Source: Diadema setosum (lineage: Eukaryota > Echinodermata > Echinoidea > Diadematoida > Diadematidae). From it: DNA of 64,000 nucleotides. Shown here piece by piece: positions 45,509-59,600 of this stretch (within the stretch, counting starts at the first letter, position 1; the number at the start of each line of letters is the position of its first letter). The position numbers and the translations under genes were made by a program. The stretch spans positions 27,023,281-27,087,280 of the forward strand of contig NC_092706.1 of assembly GCF_964275005.1 (NCBI RefSeq). Direction: 5' to 3'. Under the pieces are notes generated by a model that was not told the DNA's origin, ran no database searches, and saw only the letters and a list, made by a program, of their open reading frames with translations.

Positions 45509-46084
45509 TAGCTTTCGTTAATCATGCCCAACTTGGCAGTGTTGGTAATTCTGACAGCCCAGTTTGGCATACCAATCCCTCCTTCCGAAGATTTAGATAA
45601 ATTGCATAGTTCAAGAAGCCACTAGTTTCATGAGAGGTTGTGAAGTCAGGTATTCGTGGCGGATGTTCAGGACATTACCGCACAGTGTGTGTGTGTGTGT
45701 GTGTGTGTGTATTTTTTAATGGGGTCAGGTTTTATATGCCCAGTAGGCCGATAATCTTGTTTGAAGATCCTGTTACGAATTTGTATATCACAATTAAAAA
45801 GTATAATACCAGTATTAACTTTAAAAATCCCTTTTTTGTTTAAAATATGCCAAACGTACGGGTCAAATTTCTTACACATATCTTTTTAGAATACATAAAG
45901 ATTCATCGGTAAGAAACGCTTATTTTCATGGCTGATTTCATAAAATGACGCTGGAATGAGTGTCTTGTCGAAACAAGCAAGCCATACCAGTCATTTTCAA
46001 AGAATATTATATGGAACAAACCAATGGAGAAAGTCAATATCGTGGTCAAGGAAAAAATGCTTAAAGAAAGACAGATGAAAGTTA
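43414..46084. other. Intergenic, AT-rich, no gene recognised
   Basis: (TA)n at 44372-44392, (TTA)n at 45461-45509 and (GT)n at 45685-45709. The (TTA)n tract is bracketed by inverted CTGCCAAG (45450) and CTTGGCAG (45531). Confidence 0.5.
45461..45509. repeat. (TTA)n microsatellite
   Basis: About 16 TTA units, same unit as 21600-21720. Confidence 0.95.
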
Positions 46085-46088
46085 TTAA

Positions 46089-46430
46089 AGGGCTGCTTCA
46101 TGGTATGGTATGGGTTGAGATGAGGATTGGGCTTTTGACTTTTTGTGAGATACCAAGAAACCACTGATGAAATAGTATAGAACAGAGCATTCTGATTATG
46201 AGGGGTTTATTTGACGGAAAGAGGTTTTGGAATGGCTGAAACATCCAAAAGCATATAGTAAAATAAAGCAACCGTAATAAAAGGTGGGTCCCACCTTTTA
46301 TCAGGATTGTTCTTTTTGGATATCTAAGCCATTTTAAAACCGATTTTCATCAAATAAACGTTGAATTCCTCTTTAAACTACATGCTCTTGCATATTTTAT
46401 GAGAGGTTTCTCATCACCTCACCATGAAAA
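46089..46430. mobile_element. Right-truncated copy of the ATAGTTTTGG MITE family
   Basis: TTAA at 46085-46088, then AGGGCTGCTTCATGG, central GGTGGGTCCCACC, and similarity to 31046 and 36030 up to about 46430. The family's normal right end is missing. Confidence 0.7.
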
Positions 46431-46629
46431 GTAGACAAAAAAAAAAACACCTAACAAAGAAATAGATTTGGGAGTGACTACAACAACAATAAAAAACAAA
46501 CAAACAAACAAACACAGAGCAAAAACTAGGGCATTTTTTACTGTCTCCACAATGAAGTAAAATAAGTTTATTCGGTATGCTACAATGTAGCATTTCACTC
46601 ATAGACTTAACACACCTGTTCCGCATTAA

Positions 46630-47165
46630 AGGAAACCTAAACTCAAAGAGAAATGTGGATTGTTTGAGTGAAAGCAGCAACATTAGTGGAACACATCAGT
46701 GAATGTTTGAGGAAAATCGGACAATCGATGCAAAATTTATCAATTTTTCAAATTTTGGTGTTGGAACCGCTTGATGAGGAGACTACTAGATTGTGACGTG
46801 TGTATGTGTGGACAACAATATGAACAATATAAAGAAAATACACAAAGGGAATTCCACAAAAATTCCCTTTTCATGAAAATTATACATTCCATCACCCCCT
46901 GCTTTCTGAAAGCGGTTAGTCAAGTGCTCTTTCATTGTGCTAGAAAAGTGCATTTCTGTGGAATTGCCCTGATATTTTCTTTAAATTGTCCACAAATACG
47001 TTATAACCTCTAGTAGTCTCCTTGTCCAGCAGTTCCAACACCAAAACTTAAAAAAAAAAATCATAACTTTTGCATCGATTGTCCGATTTTCTTCAAACTT
47101 TCACTGATGTGTTCCACGTTGCTGCTTTTACTCAATTCACATTTCTCTTTGGGGTTGGTTTTCCT
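46630..47165. mobile_element. Foldback MITE, AGGAAACC family, copy 3, upstream of copy C
   Basis: TTAA at 46626-46629 and 47166-47169. The arms match copies at 27562 and 28137. It ends 195 bp before the copy C start codon. Confidence 0.85.
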
Positions 47166-47360
47166 TTAAGGGCAGTGGACAGGTAAACTTGTCCTAGTTT
47201 TCAAGATTGCTGTGCCACATCTAAATTAATACAGACTGTTCTCATTATAGGGACTTTAATGTATGAAATTATCTGATAAATACTTGCAAGGAAAGTCGAA
47301 GTTATTCAACTTTCACATGATTTGTTTTCTGTGGATTTAGGGTGGGACATAATCATAATT
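47166..47360 (+). promoter_or_regulatory. Upstream region of copy C conserved with copy B
   Basis: Similar to about 4980-5156. Homology with B starts immediately after the MITE's TTAA, so the insertion interrupts the duplicated upstream block. TGGATTTAGGG may be a 3' splice site of a 5' UTR exon. Confidence 0.4.
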
Positions 47361-47664
47361 ATGATGAGCATTGCAAGACTTAGGATGGTCTTGCGTGAGG
47401 TACCATCTCTTCAGGCCGGTGTTTCCGCCATGACAAGGCGTGAGACTACTTCGTCCAGCATCACCAGAGAATGTACGGATGCTGGTCCCATTCTCAGCAT
47501 CACGCCGGAGTCGGGCCTCGCAGATGAGTTGATGGACATCAGGTGCTGGGGCTTGCAGCCGGGACAGATGGTCACGCTTACCGCAAAGGTCCACACAGAA
47601 AATGGGAAATACGAGTATCAGGCGAGTGGCCAATACAGGGCTGCAGGTGACGGCACTGTGAAAG
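47361..47664 (+). CDS. Copy C exon 1
   Basis: 304 bp ending in phase 1 at GTATTT. Starts with the same MMSIARLR as copy B, preceded by an in-frame extension (VDLGWD...) not conserved in B. Glu13 in the leader makes it slightly less presequence-like than B. Confidence 0.9.
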
Positions 47665-50600
47665 GTATTTATTGTTCGGTAATGTACGTCATCACAAAAC
47701 ATGATATAGGTAAAATCTATCCACAATAATCTTGATAGAACCTACATTCAAGCATTTCAAGGAGCAAGGGCCGGCGCCAACGGGGGGGGGGGGGGGGGGG
47801 GGCGCTCGGGCCCCCACCCCCCCCCCCCCCACATAGGAATATATACATAGGGTGTCACCACTCCCCCCCCCCCCCCACACACACACACACACTTTTTTAC
47901 CCCGGAAGTGGCACGAGAAAAAAAATAGCATGAAACCTTGTGTGTAAGGCGTTTGTTTTTGCGTTGAAAACGCAAATGCTAGCAAATGATTTCAATTCCG
48001 ATATTCAAAGAGAATAAGGATGCCAAAAACACGTAATTGTCTTGCCAACTGATTTTATTGTCTTGTTTCATAGAAAATTATAGAGGGTAAAAAAAAAGAA
48101 ATTTCTGTTGAGAAATATCAAACTATATAAAACTAATGATTTGGTTTTTTTTTCTCCTTAGAAATCATTTGTTAAATCACGACTAGACAGGGAATGTTAT
48201 CATCTAGTACTGTGCATTCGCAAAATGACCTGCCATAAGATAGTATACAAATATCGACTGCTTCAGAGAGGGGTAGTAAACCTGTTTTTACCGAGGTGAT
48301 TTCTAAACAGTGCTATGCCCCGAGACGAAGTCGAGGGACATGGTACTGTTGAGAAATCACCGAGGGCAAATTATAGTTTTCCATGAACCGAAATAAAGCA
48401 GTCGATATTTGTTTTGTTGTTGTTTTTTTTTCTTTTTAGCCCCTTACTTTTTTTCAGGATATTATATTGAAGGACATCCTCACTTTACCAAATATCCACA
48501 ATTTGATTTGTGCGGGTAATCTTGTAATATGGAAGTCCGGACACGACATTAATTTGAACTTAAAGTTGATAAACGACTTAGATTTATGGTGTCCTTCTTG
48601 TGGACCTGGTTATGTCCTTGAGAAAAATAAAATCCTGTCCTTCTCTGCAATAATCTGAAATACGTCAAAACCGACTTAGATTTGCAAGGACAGTAACAGT
48701 TTCCTCAGAAGCGACAAAGATATTACTGGGTAATATTTGACAAAATACTTTCTTGGCGACCTCCACTCAGTCAGAATGGAGAAACGCTGTAAAAGTAAAT
48801 TCGATGTCGTAAAGAATCTTGCACACTCATAATGGAGCGGAGATGCGAAAAAAACCAAACAAACAACTTTTCATATTGTATTTGCAAGTCCTTGATTTTG
48901 TCATTATAGACTATGCATGTGCTTCGGCAGTAACCAATGTTAACAACATTTTGAATTCCATTTAACATCAAACTGTTTTTGTATGCGGGCGCATCCATTT
49001 TAGACACTACTACATTATACGTAAGTGAAGCTTGGAGATGTCATTTTGGAAGTTTGGAAACTATTCAAGGTCGGCATTTGGACAAAAATTAAACTTATTG
49101 AACTATATATATAAAAAAATGGTCTTCATTATTGAATAACATAGTGGCATTTAAAGGTCCCTTAATAGTGTCGATCGAATTTATGGTTCAAATTCAGGTC
49201 AGTTCAAATTTATTTCTTTTTTTTTTTCACGATAAAATAACATATTAACATAAATCTCACTTTCTCCAGTGACAAAAATGATGCATGTAAATTTATACAA
49301 AGAAAACAATAATTGAAAACTTACAATAAGAATACATTACAATAGTTGCTGAAGTAACGAAAATGAAATAATTGTCAATATGCATTGTGTGAAAAAACGG
49401 ACGGACCCACTTAAAAGACAGAGCTTGTAGAGTGTTGGACCCTCTTGGATAAAAAGATCGGGTGCAAAGATTGATTTAAAACAGCAACATCAAGCAAACT
49501 AATTAACACGAGACAAGACTGGGACAGCAATAGGACTATCTATACTTGTAGGGAAAAAAAAAACTGACTTGACGACACGGCACGACAGGAAACAAAACTA
49601 TAATAGCGTGACAAAGAGGTAACCAATGATAGGCAGGGAAAATGGAACATTGACAACGATCCTCGGAGGTTTGAGGAAGAAAAAAAATACACAAATAAAC
49701 CCTTCAACTGTAAATCATTGTGGTTTTTTTTTAAGCCTACTCATGGCCTTGACTTAGGCAATAGTAGCAATAATAATAATAATTATAATAATAATAATAA
49801 TAAAGATAAAAGTAAAAATGATAACCCATCATATCGATGTAAAATTGCATGGACGGCAATAAAAAAAAAATATGAGATAGGGTTTGGTTTTTGTTTGTTT
49901 TTGTTTGTTTTGTTTTTTTGTCCGAACTGCAAGGGACTATAATCAACCATTTTTATGTAATTGGCCATCACCTTATACTTTATCTTGAGGGCATTGGCAC
50001 TGTCAGATACGGGACTGTAAAACAAAAAAAAAAAAGTTCAGATTCAGTTGCATTTCATCGTGTTTGAAGGTGTAGTCTGTAAATTGTATACTAACAAGTA
50101 TGAAAAATGTATGACAGCACTGCACTTTACACGTATAGGCCTCAGGCCCAAAAATGATTTGTTTTTCTTTCAATTTATATCAATATGTTTTGAAGTTATT
50201 GTCGAATATTTTGATTTGCAGTTTAAAATGATCTATGATATGGTATATAGTTTATAAGCGAGTATAGCATCAAGCATTGGAATGCATCAGGGTCTGCATA
50301 TGGGTGACGGTTGCTAAATTAAGAAGCCTGCTCAGTGCCCTTCCGTGTGATAATTATGACCATCGATTTGGCAAAATCACACCAGAAGACACGTCATTCA
50401 GATTTACAGTTATTTCGCACAGAGTTTGGGAAAATACTGATAAAAAGAAATAAAAACGTGGACAGAATATAATGACAAGAAGAAGTAGAAGAAGTGGATC
50501 CAACTAAAGGCAAACCACATGTAAACACAAATGATCCTCCTGCAGTTAACAAAAGGAAGAAGTTCACTTCGCGAATGCACATTAAAGGGATGGTCAGTAA

Positions 50601-53600
50601 CTGATCAGTGGGAATCAGTGGGAATGCTGGGGGATGATTGTTCCAGTTCTTGTGTGATTCATTTAAGAGTACATTATATATCTATTGTTGTGCGAAAATT
50701 ATTTGCTTCAGAATGGTCTCATATTCAAGTAATGTGCAGTTTAATGGTTCCAGGCTAGCATGCCTGTACAGTGACGGGACATTAAACTGCACATTACTTG
50801 AATATGAGACCGTCCTGAAGCAAATAATTTTCACACAACATAGTCCATGAGCCAAGGCCTGAAAATTGCATTTTCGTAGCACCCCCAGGGGGCCCAAGAT
50901 ATCTTGGTACCGTTGGATAGGTACAAGTCTCTACTTTTCGGAAATGATGATCTTAGGTTCCAACTCTTGATCGTTACCATGGCAACGCAGTTGATATATC
51001 ACAACCTCTTAAACCATGTGCCGATTCAATGATATTTCTAGAGAATGAGACAATATATTAAAGGTAAAAATTTTCTGTAAGTAATCGAATTAGTAGGATA
51101 ATCTTGTCTTGGAATAAAGGCTTAAGTAACTTACTAAAGATTTTTGCAATAAATATGAACATGGCTCATTCTTCGAGGATATGAAGGTCACTTCAAGGTC
51201 AAATTATTGAATATCACAAAATTAATACAAATTCAGCACCAATTTTTGTGATAAAGTTTTTGTCAAATCCTTCAAGGAACTGTACATACTACTATGAGTT
51301 TGCTACACAAACTAGGAAGCAAGCTGACTCTAACTCTACCACATGACCTCAGTCTGCTAAGTTGTTACCATGGAAACGGAAGTTGAGTCTCTTGTGCAAA
51401 GAAGAGCTTTTGGCTCTGTAACAGGCCCACGTGATAAAAATTTGTGTTTAAAATGTGTAACAATGTAAAATAATGACCATTCAACTTATCATTTCTCATT
51501 ATTTATTGTGATTAAGCATTTTAGGTATTCTCAATAGAGGGTATCTGGTTTGTTTACCCTCTAAATCCTTCTCAAGGTCATTCTCAAGGTCACTCTCAAG
51601 GTCATACTCAAGGTCAAAGCATTTAATTTATATAATAAAAGTCAGTTCCTTTGCGAGAATCCCTAATGATCAAATCATTAAAGTTCACAATCTACAAAGT
51701 GTGTTGTTGTTTTTTCTAAATAAATGAAAAGATTGCTCCTTTTTGTTACCATGGCAACAACAGTATTTAGTGCAAATGATTCATGATAGCTTGATTTTTG
51801 ACCTATATTGTACATTTTGCTACAAACTGCTACTCCTTCACCATTTCTAACCCGATTTCAATTCCGTTTGCTTTATGTGATGGCACTAGGTGAGGGCTTC
51901 AAAACTTCTACACAGAATTTTGACCTTTGACCTTGATTTTTGTCCTGTATTGTACATTTTGCTACAAAATGCTACTCCTTCGCCATTTCTAACCCGATTT
52001 CGATTCCGTTTGCTTTCTGTGATGGCACTAGGTGAGGGCTTCAAAACTTCTACACAGAATTTTGACCTTTGACCTTGATTTTTGTCCTGTATTGTACATT
52101 TTGCTACAAAATGCTACTCCTTCGCCATTTCTAACCCGATTTCGATTCCTTTTGCTTTATGTGATGGCACTAGGTGAGGGCTTCAAAACTTCTACACAGA
52201 ATTTTGACCTTTGACTTCTTTGACCTTTGACCTTGATTTTTGTCCTGTATTGTACATTTTGCTACAAAATGCTACTCCGCCATTTCTAACCCGATTTCGA
52301 TTCCGTTTGCTTTATGTGATGGCACTAGGTGAGGGCTTCAAAACTTCTACACAGAATTTTGACCTTTGACTTCTTTGACCTTTGACCTTGATTTTTGTCC
52401 TGTATTGTACATTTTGCTACAAAATGCTACTCCTTCGCCATTTCTAACCCGATTTCGATTCCGTTTGCTTTATGTGATGGCACTAGGTGAGGGCTTCAAA
52501 ACTTCTACACAGAATTTTGACCTTTGACTTCTTTGAACTTTGACCTTGATTTTTGACCTATATTGTACATTTTGCTACAAAATGCTACTTCCGGCGGGGA
52601 CATATATTACACACCGCGTAATTTCTACTTTTCCTTGTTTTGTATGTGAAAACTTAAAGTTTTCCACTGCCTCCTCTAAGGCTGTACAAGTACATGGGTG
52701 TATAATAACATCATTTTAATTCATCATAGATCTGCAACATTTGCCCTTTCACCAAACTGACAACAACACATAGAACAGAATAGAATAATATGGAATAGCA
52801 TATCTATACTGTTATTAACAAATGTTCCTTGGATTCTTCTTCTTGGATAGTCTACATACATGTCTATTTCAATATGGATAATCCATTCAATGTATTCAAT
52901 GAGGATTAAATGCTGGATGTTTCTTTACCGTAAGGTGAAAGTCTGTTTCTAAATTATCTCAGTACCTGAAAATGAAGATGGAGGGGCACAAAATAATAGA
53001 TATCTTACAAAATATATAATGTATTATCATGCTTGATTTTAATATACATGAACTTGAGAGGATAAATATACTTTCGTTTGTTTCCTTGCCCTGATGATGG
53101 ATATGGTCTGTTCTGCAAAATTATAAAAAGTACTGACAACCATGACTCCAATTAAAGACATAACATACCTTTTAAATGAAATTTTTTGAAAATAGAGGAG
53201 AACAATAAATGAGTATTGCTCTTTGCTATCAATATCCGATTGTTCAAATCAAGCAATAATCACACTAAGTCCAATGGAGGCTGCAAAAGGAAAAAGATAT
53301 ATCAAGTTATAAAAATAATTATCTATGCCACCCAAGGCTTTTGGAGCAATAAAACTTAGATTCCAGAAAGACTGAATAACAAGGAACTGAGCAACAAGTA
53401 AAAGTCAACTGAAGTCCAACGCGCAAAAAGTTAACCAACAAATAACACCTATCTAACGAGATGAAAGAACAGTGACAAGTCTGATCAGTAATGGAGATGA
53501 GCCAGATGGAGCCTTCCGTGGTGTAGAGCGTCGGAGCGTGGGAGGGAAGGGGTCAGCGTCTGGTGCTGCAGGGAGAGGCTCCTCCTTACGTCCCGGGGCA

Positions 53601-56600
53601 TTGAATGGAAAGAGAACACAGACGGAGCAGGGCAGGTTCCAGGCCCACAGGCAACTGTGAGGTAGGGGCGTGGTTTGGTGAGCCGGAGGAAACGGGCTGA
53701 TCACTTCGGCTGATCACTTGGGCTGTCACCCCACACGTCGTGGTGGGGTGAATGGCACGAGGTGGAGGCGAGACCGCGGAGGGGCCTGGGTATGTGGTGA
53801 GGGTCGCCCAAGGGATAACCGGCTGGTACGTGCGGAGGAACTTCCTGTTATGGAGTGTGACACGTCCTGAGCTGTCCACCCTGATGACATACTGGTCGAA
53901 CTTACGCGCTTCAACCACTATTCCAGTCTAATTGTCCCACTTTGTCAGGTGGGGGCCTGTTTGGTTCTGGATGCGGATGTCGTCACCAACGGAAAGTGGA
54001 GGGAGTACCCATGTGTGGGCGGAGAGACGTTCGGCAGCGCGCATGTGCCTATTCCGCAAGGCCTTCTCCCGCGATGAAAGAGTGTCCCGCCATGTTGAGT
54101 GGGGACGATACTTGCCCGGGTGGATGAGGATGAAATCCTGGATAGGCCGACCGAAGGCACACTGGGCAGGGGATAGGCAAGTGTCACGGTCGGGAGTGTT
54201 CCGATACTGCAGGATGGCACGCTGGAATTCATCAGTGTCGAGGGAGCCATCAGCAGTGGTGTTCCCGGCGATGAGACGTTTGACCGTCTTGGACCGTCTT
54301 GACCCCGACCTCTGCACGGCAATTACTGTGTGGAAACGTGACAGAGGAGATGCGATGGTGGACCCCCAAGCCCGGAGAAATGTCCTGGTCTTGTTGGACG
54401 TGAACTCAGGCCCACCGTCAGAGGAGAGCTCATCGCTAATGCCGTAGGTGATGAATATGCTTCTAAATGCGGCAATCGCAGCCCGGCGGCCCCGTTGGCA
54501 GCCTCTTCCACGATCGGCCAATTGCTGTATCTGTCCACCACGAGGAAGGACCGACCATGATAATGGAAGTAGTCGACCACGAGGCGCACGGCTGAGAGGG
54601 AGCCATGCAGTTGCATGTTGAACATCGTGCCTGCAGGTCCGTTATGTCAGATGACATCCCAGGCCAGAAGGAGGATTCAGCCCTGGAACACATTTGAGAA
54701 ACCCCTTGGTTGGCCAAGTGGAGGGCTCGAAGGGCCTTCTCTCGCAGAGTGGAGGGAATCACGATACGGTCGTTGTAGAGCACCATCCCATCAAAACTGG
54801 ATAGACCATCGTGAAATTGGTGATTCCGGCGAAGATCAACAGGTAAGTCATCGCGGCAGTCTGGGAAGCCATTCTCCATCAAGTCGAGTAAGAGGGGGAA
54901 GGGGGGGGGGGGTCGCTGGAGGTGGCTAAGAGGATGTCATCCCAAGTGACTGACTCAACGATGGCATTGTCATCAGGGGTACCCTGGGCGCAAACCTGTG
55001 GAGTGTCCGCCATGCCCTCCACACAACACTGGGTGGCAGCTAGGATGGCACGTGGGAGTTCGACGTGGCCAGACTCACTAGTGGGTCCCTGGAGGTTGGC
55101 GATATCATCCAGGAGGTGTAGCGGCTGGGACGAAGATCAACAGGTAAGTCATCGCGGCAGTCTGGGAAGCCATTTTCCACCAAGTCGAGTAAGGGGGGGG
55201 GGTCACTGGAGGTGGCTAAGAGGATGTCATCCCAAGTGACCGACTCAACGATGGCATTGTCATCGGGGGTACCCTGGGCGCAAACCTGTGGAGTGTCCGC
55301 CATGCCCTCCACACAACACTGGGTGGCAGCTAGGATGGCACGTGGGAGTTCGACGTGGCCAGACTCACTAGTGGGTCCCTGGAGGTTGGCGATGTCATCC
55401 AGGAGGTGCAGCGGCTGGGACTCACTAACAGGATGGCATAAGAGATCATCAGCCGCAGTGTGACAAAGGCCCGGGATGTGCACCACATGGAACCAATATC
55501 GCAGGGTCCTCTCCTTGAGGTTGCCAAAATGGGGGTTGGGGCTGGTGTCAAGAGAGCAATCACCACATATCTTCAACAGAGGCTTGTGATCCACAGCGAC
55601 TGTCAAGTCAGAGCACCCAAGGACAAAATGACGCGCCTTATCGAGGGCATCCAGAACATCCAGAACCCAGATGTGAACCGGCTGCCGACGAGGGTGACCC
55701 GCCAACCAGACTTGCAGCAGAAGGGCTTGGTGCTCCGGCACAGGTAGTGCTTCTGTAGCAGCCAAAAACCGATCCCGTCCTTTGACCAATCCGTGGCCAG
55801 GCAGGTGGGTCTTCCCTTGTCAAAGATAGTGACACCTTCCTGGATCTCCCCGATGATCAGGGACTTCGCTTCATCAAAGAGCTCTTGCAGGATGTCTGTC
55901 CATTGAAAATGGCTGCCTGGCTTGAGGAGTCTTCTGAAGGGAAGCATCTGGTCTGCAGAGGCAAAGGTGTAGGACACCTTGTTCTACAGGCTGAACCAGC
56001 TGCGGACATCGGTGACGTTCTCGGGTGCGGGGAATTCGCGGATGGCCTGGAGGAAGCACGGGCAGGGGCGGACAGGCGCTGGGGTTATCTCGAATCTGGC
56101 AAACTCGATGGTCTGCTGTGCAAAGACGAACTTGGATGAGTTCAAGGTGATGCCGTTGCGGCCACATACATCAAGCCACCTGGAAGAAGGCATTCTGAAT
56201 ACTATGCTATCCAACTACATGAGTGTGTCGTCCACACACTTTGTCTTCGCTGGGAAGTCTGCCACGATGTCATCAACCCGGCGGCTATAGCAGTCCCCCG
56301 AGGCGATGTACCCCTGAGGGGCCACGAGGTACCAATAGCGACCCCACGGGGTGATAAAGGCGGTGAGATGGCGGTCCCGCACATCAAGGGGAACGCTGTG
56401 ATATCCATTCCATGCATCAAACAGAGTTTTGTGCATGTTAGATGGAACCACACGGGCCTGGTGGAACGGGGATTGTGTATAGTGGGTCTCGCGGGTAGCA
56501 TGGCGATTGAGTGCCTGGAAGTCAACCGTACGCCTGGGCTTACCGGAGTCGGACGTCCTGATCAAGGCCCTTCTTCACGTCATCCTGCCAACGGATGGGG

Positions 56601-59600
56601 ATGGGTATGGGGGTATGATGAGCCACTGGTTTGGCTCCCGTTTCCACGAGTAGGCGCATAGGGGAACCAGACATCATCGGTAGGGGCTGGTGATCACACA
56701 CATTGAAAGTGCTGGACCGGTAGTATGCAAGTAGCCAGTCTCCAAGTCTCGCACAGTTCTCCTCGGTTGCCGGGAAGGGGAGGGAAGTGGGAAGTGGGAA
56801 GGGGCCTCACGTCATGGGCATGGGAAATCAGGTATGGGGGTACTGTCCGGTTGCGACGTGATAGGGGATGAATCCTCTTCATCAATGCGGCCACACACAC
56901 CCCCTACTCAACAAGGTGTAAACAGTAGACATAACCGTCAGGCTTGCATCGATTGACGGGCGATAGCTGATAGTGCTCAGACTTGGTATGCTCTCCTGAA
57001 TAAGCCTGTTAAAAGCAGTCCAGCTGGGGACATTCTGATGTTTGTCACCACATGCTTGGAACATCACTTCCTCAGGCGCCAACCTAGTCAAGAACCAAGC
57101 AAAATCATTTTTCCTTGCTACAGCATTTTCAGAAGACGATGCTGTCAGAAGATCTTGATCAACTACTAGTTTCTCTAGCTGGTCCTTTCCTTGGAACTGA
57201 TTGGTACGGTGTCACTGCATTTGGCTCGGGCTTAATGGAACGCCTGCAATTGTTGACGGCGCCGTCAGATTTTGTGTTTCGAGCATTGGTGGAAGACTGT
57301 GACAACCCTGTTTCTTGACGTCTAGTTTGTAGTACTATGCCACTAGTGCAGTGTGTAGTTCCACGTCCAGAGAGCGTCTCTTCTTGAAGGTCACTGTTAT
57401 ATCCCAACAAAATGTCTCAAATACACCATTTTGTCAGATGCTTGGCAAACTGGAGTAAGGTTAGTCTTTGAGACATTTTCTTCAAGCGAAGTTTCCATCT
57501 CTTCTACCTGTGTGTGAGACAAACCATGACCCATTCTGTTCAAGACAGTTATCATTTCTGAAGATCCACCTAGGGTTCTAACAATGAAAGGAAGTGCCAC
57601 ATGCTTTGGAGTTTTTACTCGTCCCCGACTCATGGCATGTATGAGATCTTGACTGATAGAGAGGACTTGACGATGGATGGTAGCTGGTACAGAAACCCAT
57701 TGATCTACTTGAAACTTGCATTTTCCGTGAATAATGCAGGCCAGCAGGTTATACACGCAGAATTCGGAATGTGAACATTGTTCTCATCTATATCTTCAGG
57801 CCTAATGGGTTGGGAGACCGCTGAATTCACCTGAAGTAGAGCCTGTTGTACGATAACTACCACATGTTGCAAGCTTTTTCCCTCACTTTCATTCACTTTC
57901 ATTTGAGATGATGTCGCTGCTCCATGCTTCTTCTTCCACAGAAGTAGATGAAGACTGCACACCTGCCTCAGCAATTGAGCCTTTTGGTACCTCTTCAAGG
58001 AATACCATCTCAGACTCGGAACGATTCTTCGGATTCCAAAAAGACAACTGATTTCCGTAGTGGCTCACTATTCTTCTTTTAAGTTTTTCTGATCGATAGT
58101 CAGATTCAGTGCCAGCATCAAAGAGGAGCTCTTTGAACTTCCTAAGAAGATCGGCCATCTGCATTACCTTCATATCCTTGATTATTTCAGTATTGATGTA
58201 TTCCATTTAAGGCATCAAATCATCTTTGGATGTTTTCGGCAACCTCCTGAGATTGGCAAGTTATAAGAGTCTCTGCCCCCATACTACCTGAGTGTGACTT
58301 GACATAGGTCATTGCTTGGCAAAAGATACATTTCCTGAGATCTCTTGGAGCAATGCTAGCTCTAGTTGTTTGCTTTTCAGGTAGTGGTCCATCATGAATA
58401 GATGGAGAAGTACTCTCACTCGCAACTGACCGCTTGACCGGCTGGTGGGATACATTAAGTGAAAAGGCATCCATATCTGAAAAAAAAAGAGTTCATACAC
58501 AAACAAGTTTATAATTGAATCTACTAGTGATATAAAACGTGACATAAAGTGCAAATTAAAAAAAAATACTTTAAATGAAATATTCCCTGAGATTTTATGA
58601 AAGTGATTTAAAGGAAGAGCTTGTGGAAATAAAGGTTTTCGATGGAAATGGACATCCTGTATATTTTTGTTTGACAGTTGTTTATTTATTTTTTGGGCTA
58701 AAACAATTTAAAAAAATGTAAATCAAATGGTCTACATTTTCACTACTTTGTGGCACGTTTTATGAAATAGCGCCGCACGTGGCAACCTTCAGATCATGAA
58801 TATCTGAAGGTCACCATAATACCATTAAAATTTCTTATGGAGCCAAATATAGATCATGACTTGTTTTACATCTGCGCCAAATTTTAGAGCAATCGCTTGA
58901 AAAAGAAAGAAAATACACGGAGGTGGCACAATGGGCCCTTTGCCAACCTTGTGCCATGGAATCTAGGAGTAGCTTGGACTAAGTAGTGATCACTATGTCC
59001 ATTGCGCCCTTGACCTAGATCTGGTCTTCCTTTTGGTTTAAATCATACTGACTTTGTTCTTAAATATCAGAATGTTTTTTCTTTATATCAAATTTTATCA
59101 TCTTAATTCCGGTATTTTCCCACTTTGTTCAGCGTTTATTTTGACCAACATTGACTGGGTTTTTCTTTTGTTTTGTTTAATTTGATCATGGCATTTCCAT
59201 TATCTTGGTCCTGATATTTTATCTTAGACTCAGTCTAAGTCACTAAGTCTTATTCCTGATATTAATTTAATATGTGCCTGAGCCTTATGATGTTCTTAAT
59301 CATATTCTAAATCTTAATATTAAGATAGGGTAAAAGGTTTTGTTCACTAGCAAAGACCAATGATCGTAGTATTGATAACATATTTATTCATCAGCTCATA
59401 ACGTGATCGTGATCTTGGTCCTTGTTTAACCCTAAAAAGACTGGGGGGGGGCCTAAAAGGCCCCCCCCCCCCCGTCGACATTTCGCGCGATTACTCTGCA
59501 ACACGCAATGCTTTCGCCGCGATGCTCTATGACTTTTTTCTTTCAAGTTTCCCGCACATTTTGACACCAAATTTGTGACGCACAGGGGTACGGTTCTGAA

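Noticed and set aside
46926-47013. GTTAGTCAAGTGCTCTTTCAT block as a conserved regulatory site
   Set aside because: It is part of the foldback MITE family, present also at 28437-28457.
53932-54447. 171-residue + strand open frame
   Set aside because: It is the antisense of the Gypsy integrase region, whose minus-strand motifs are clear.
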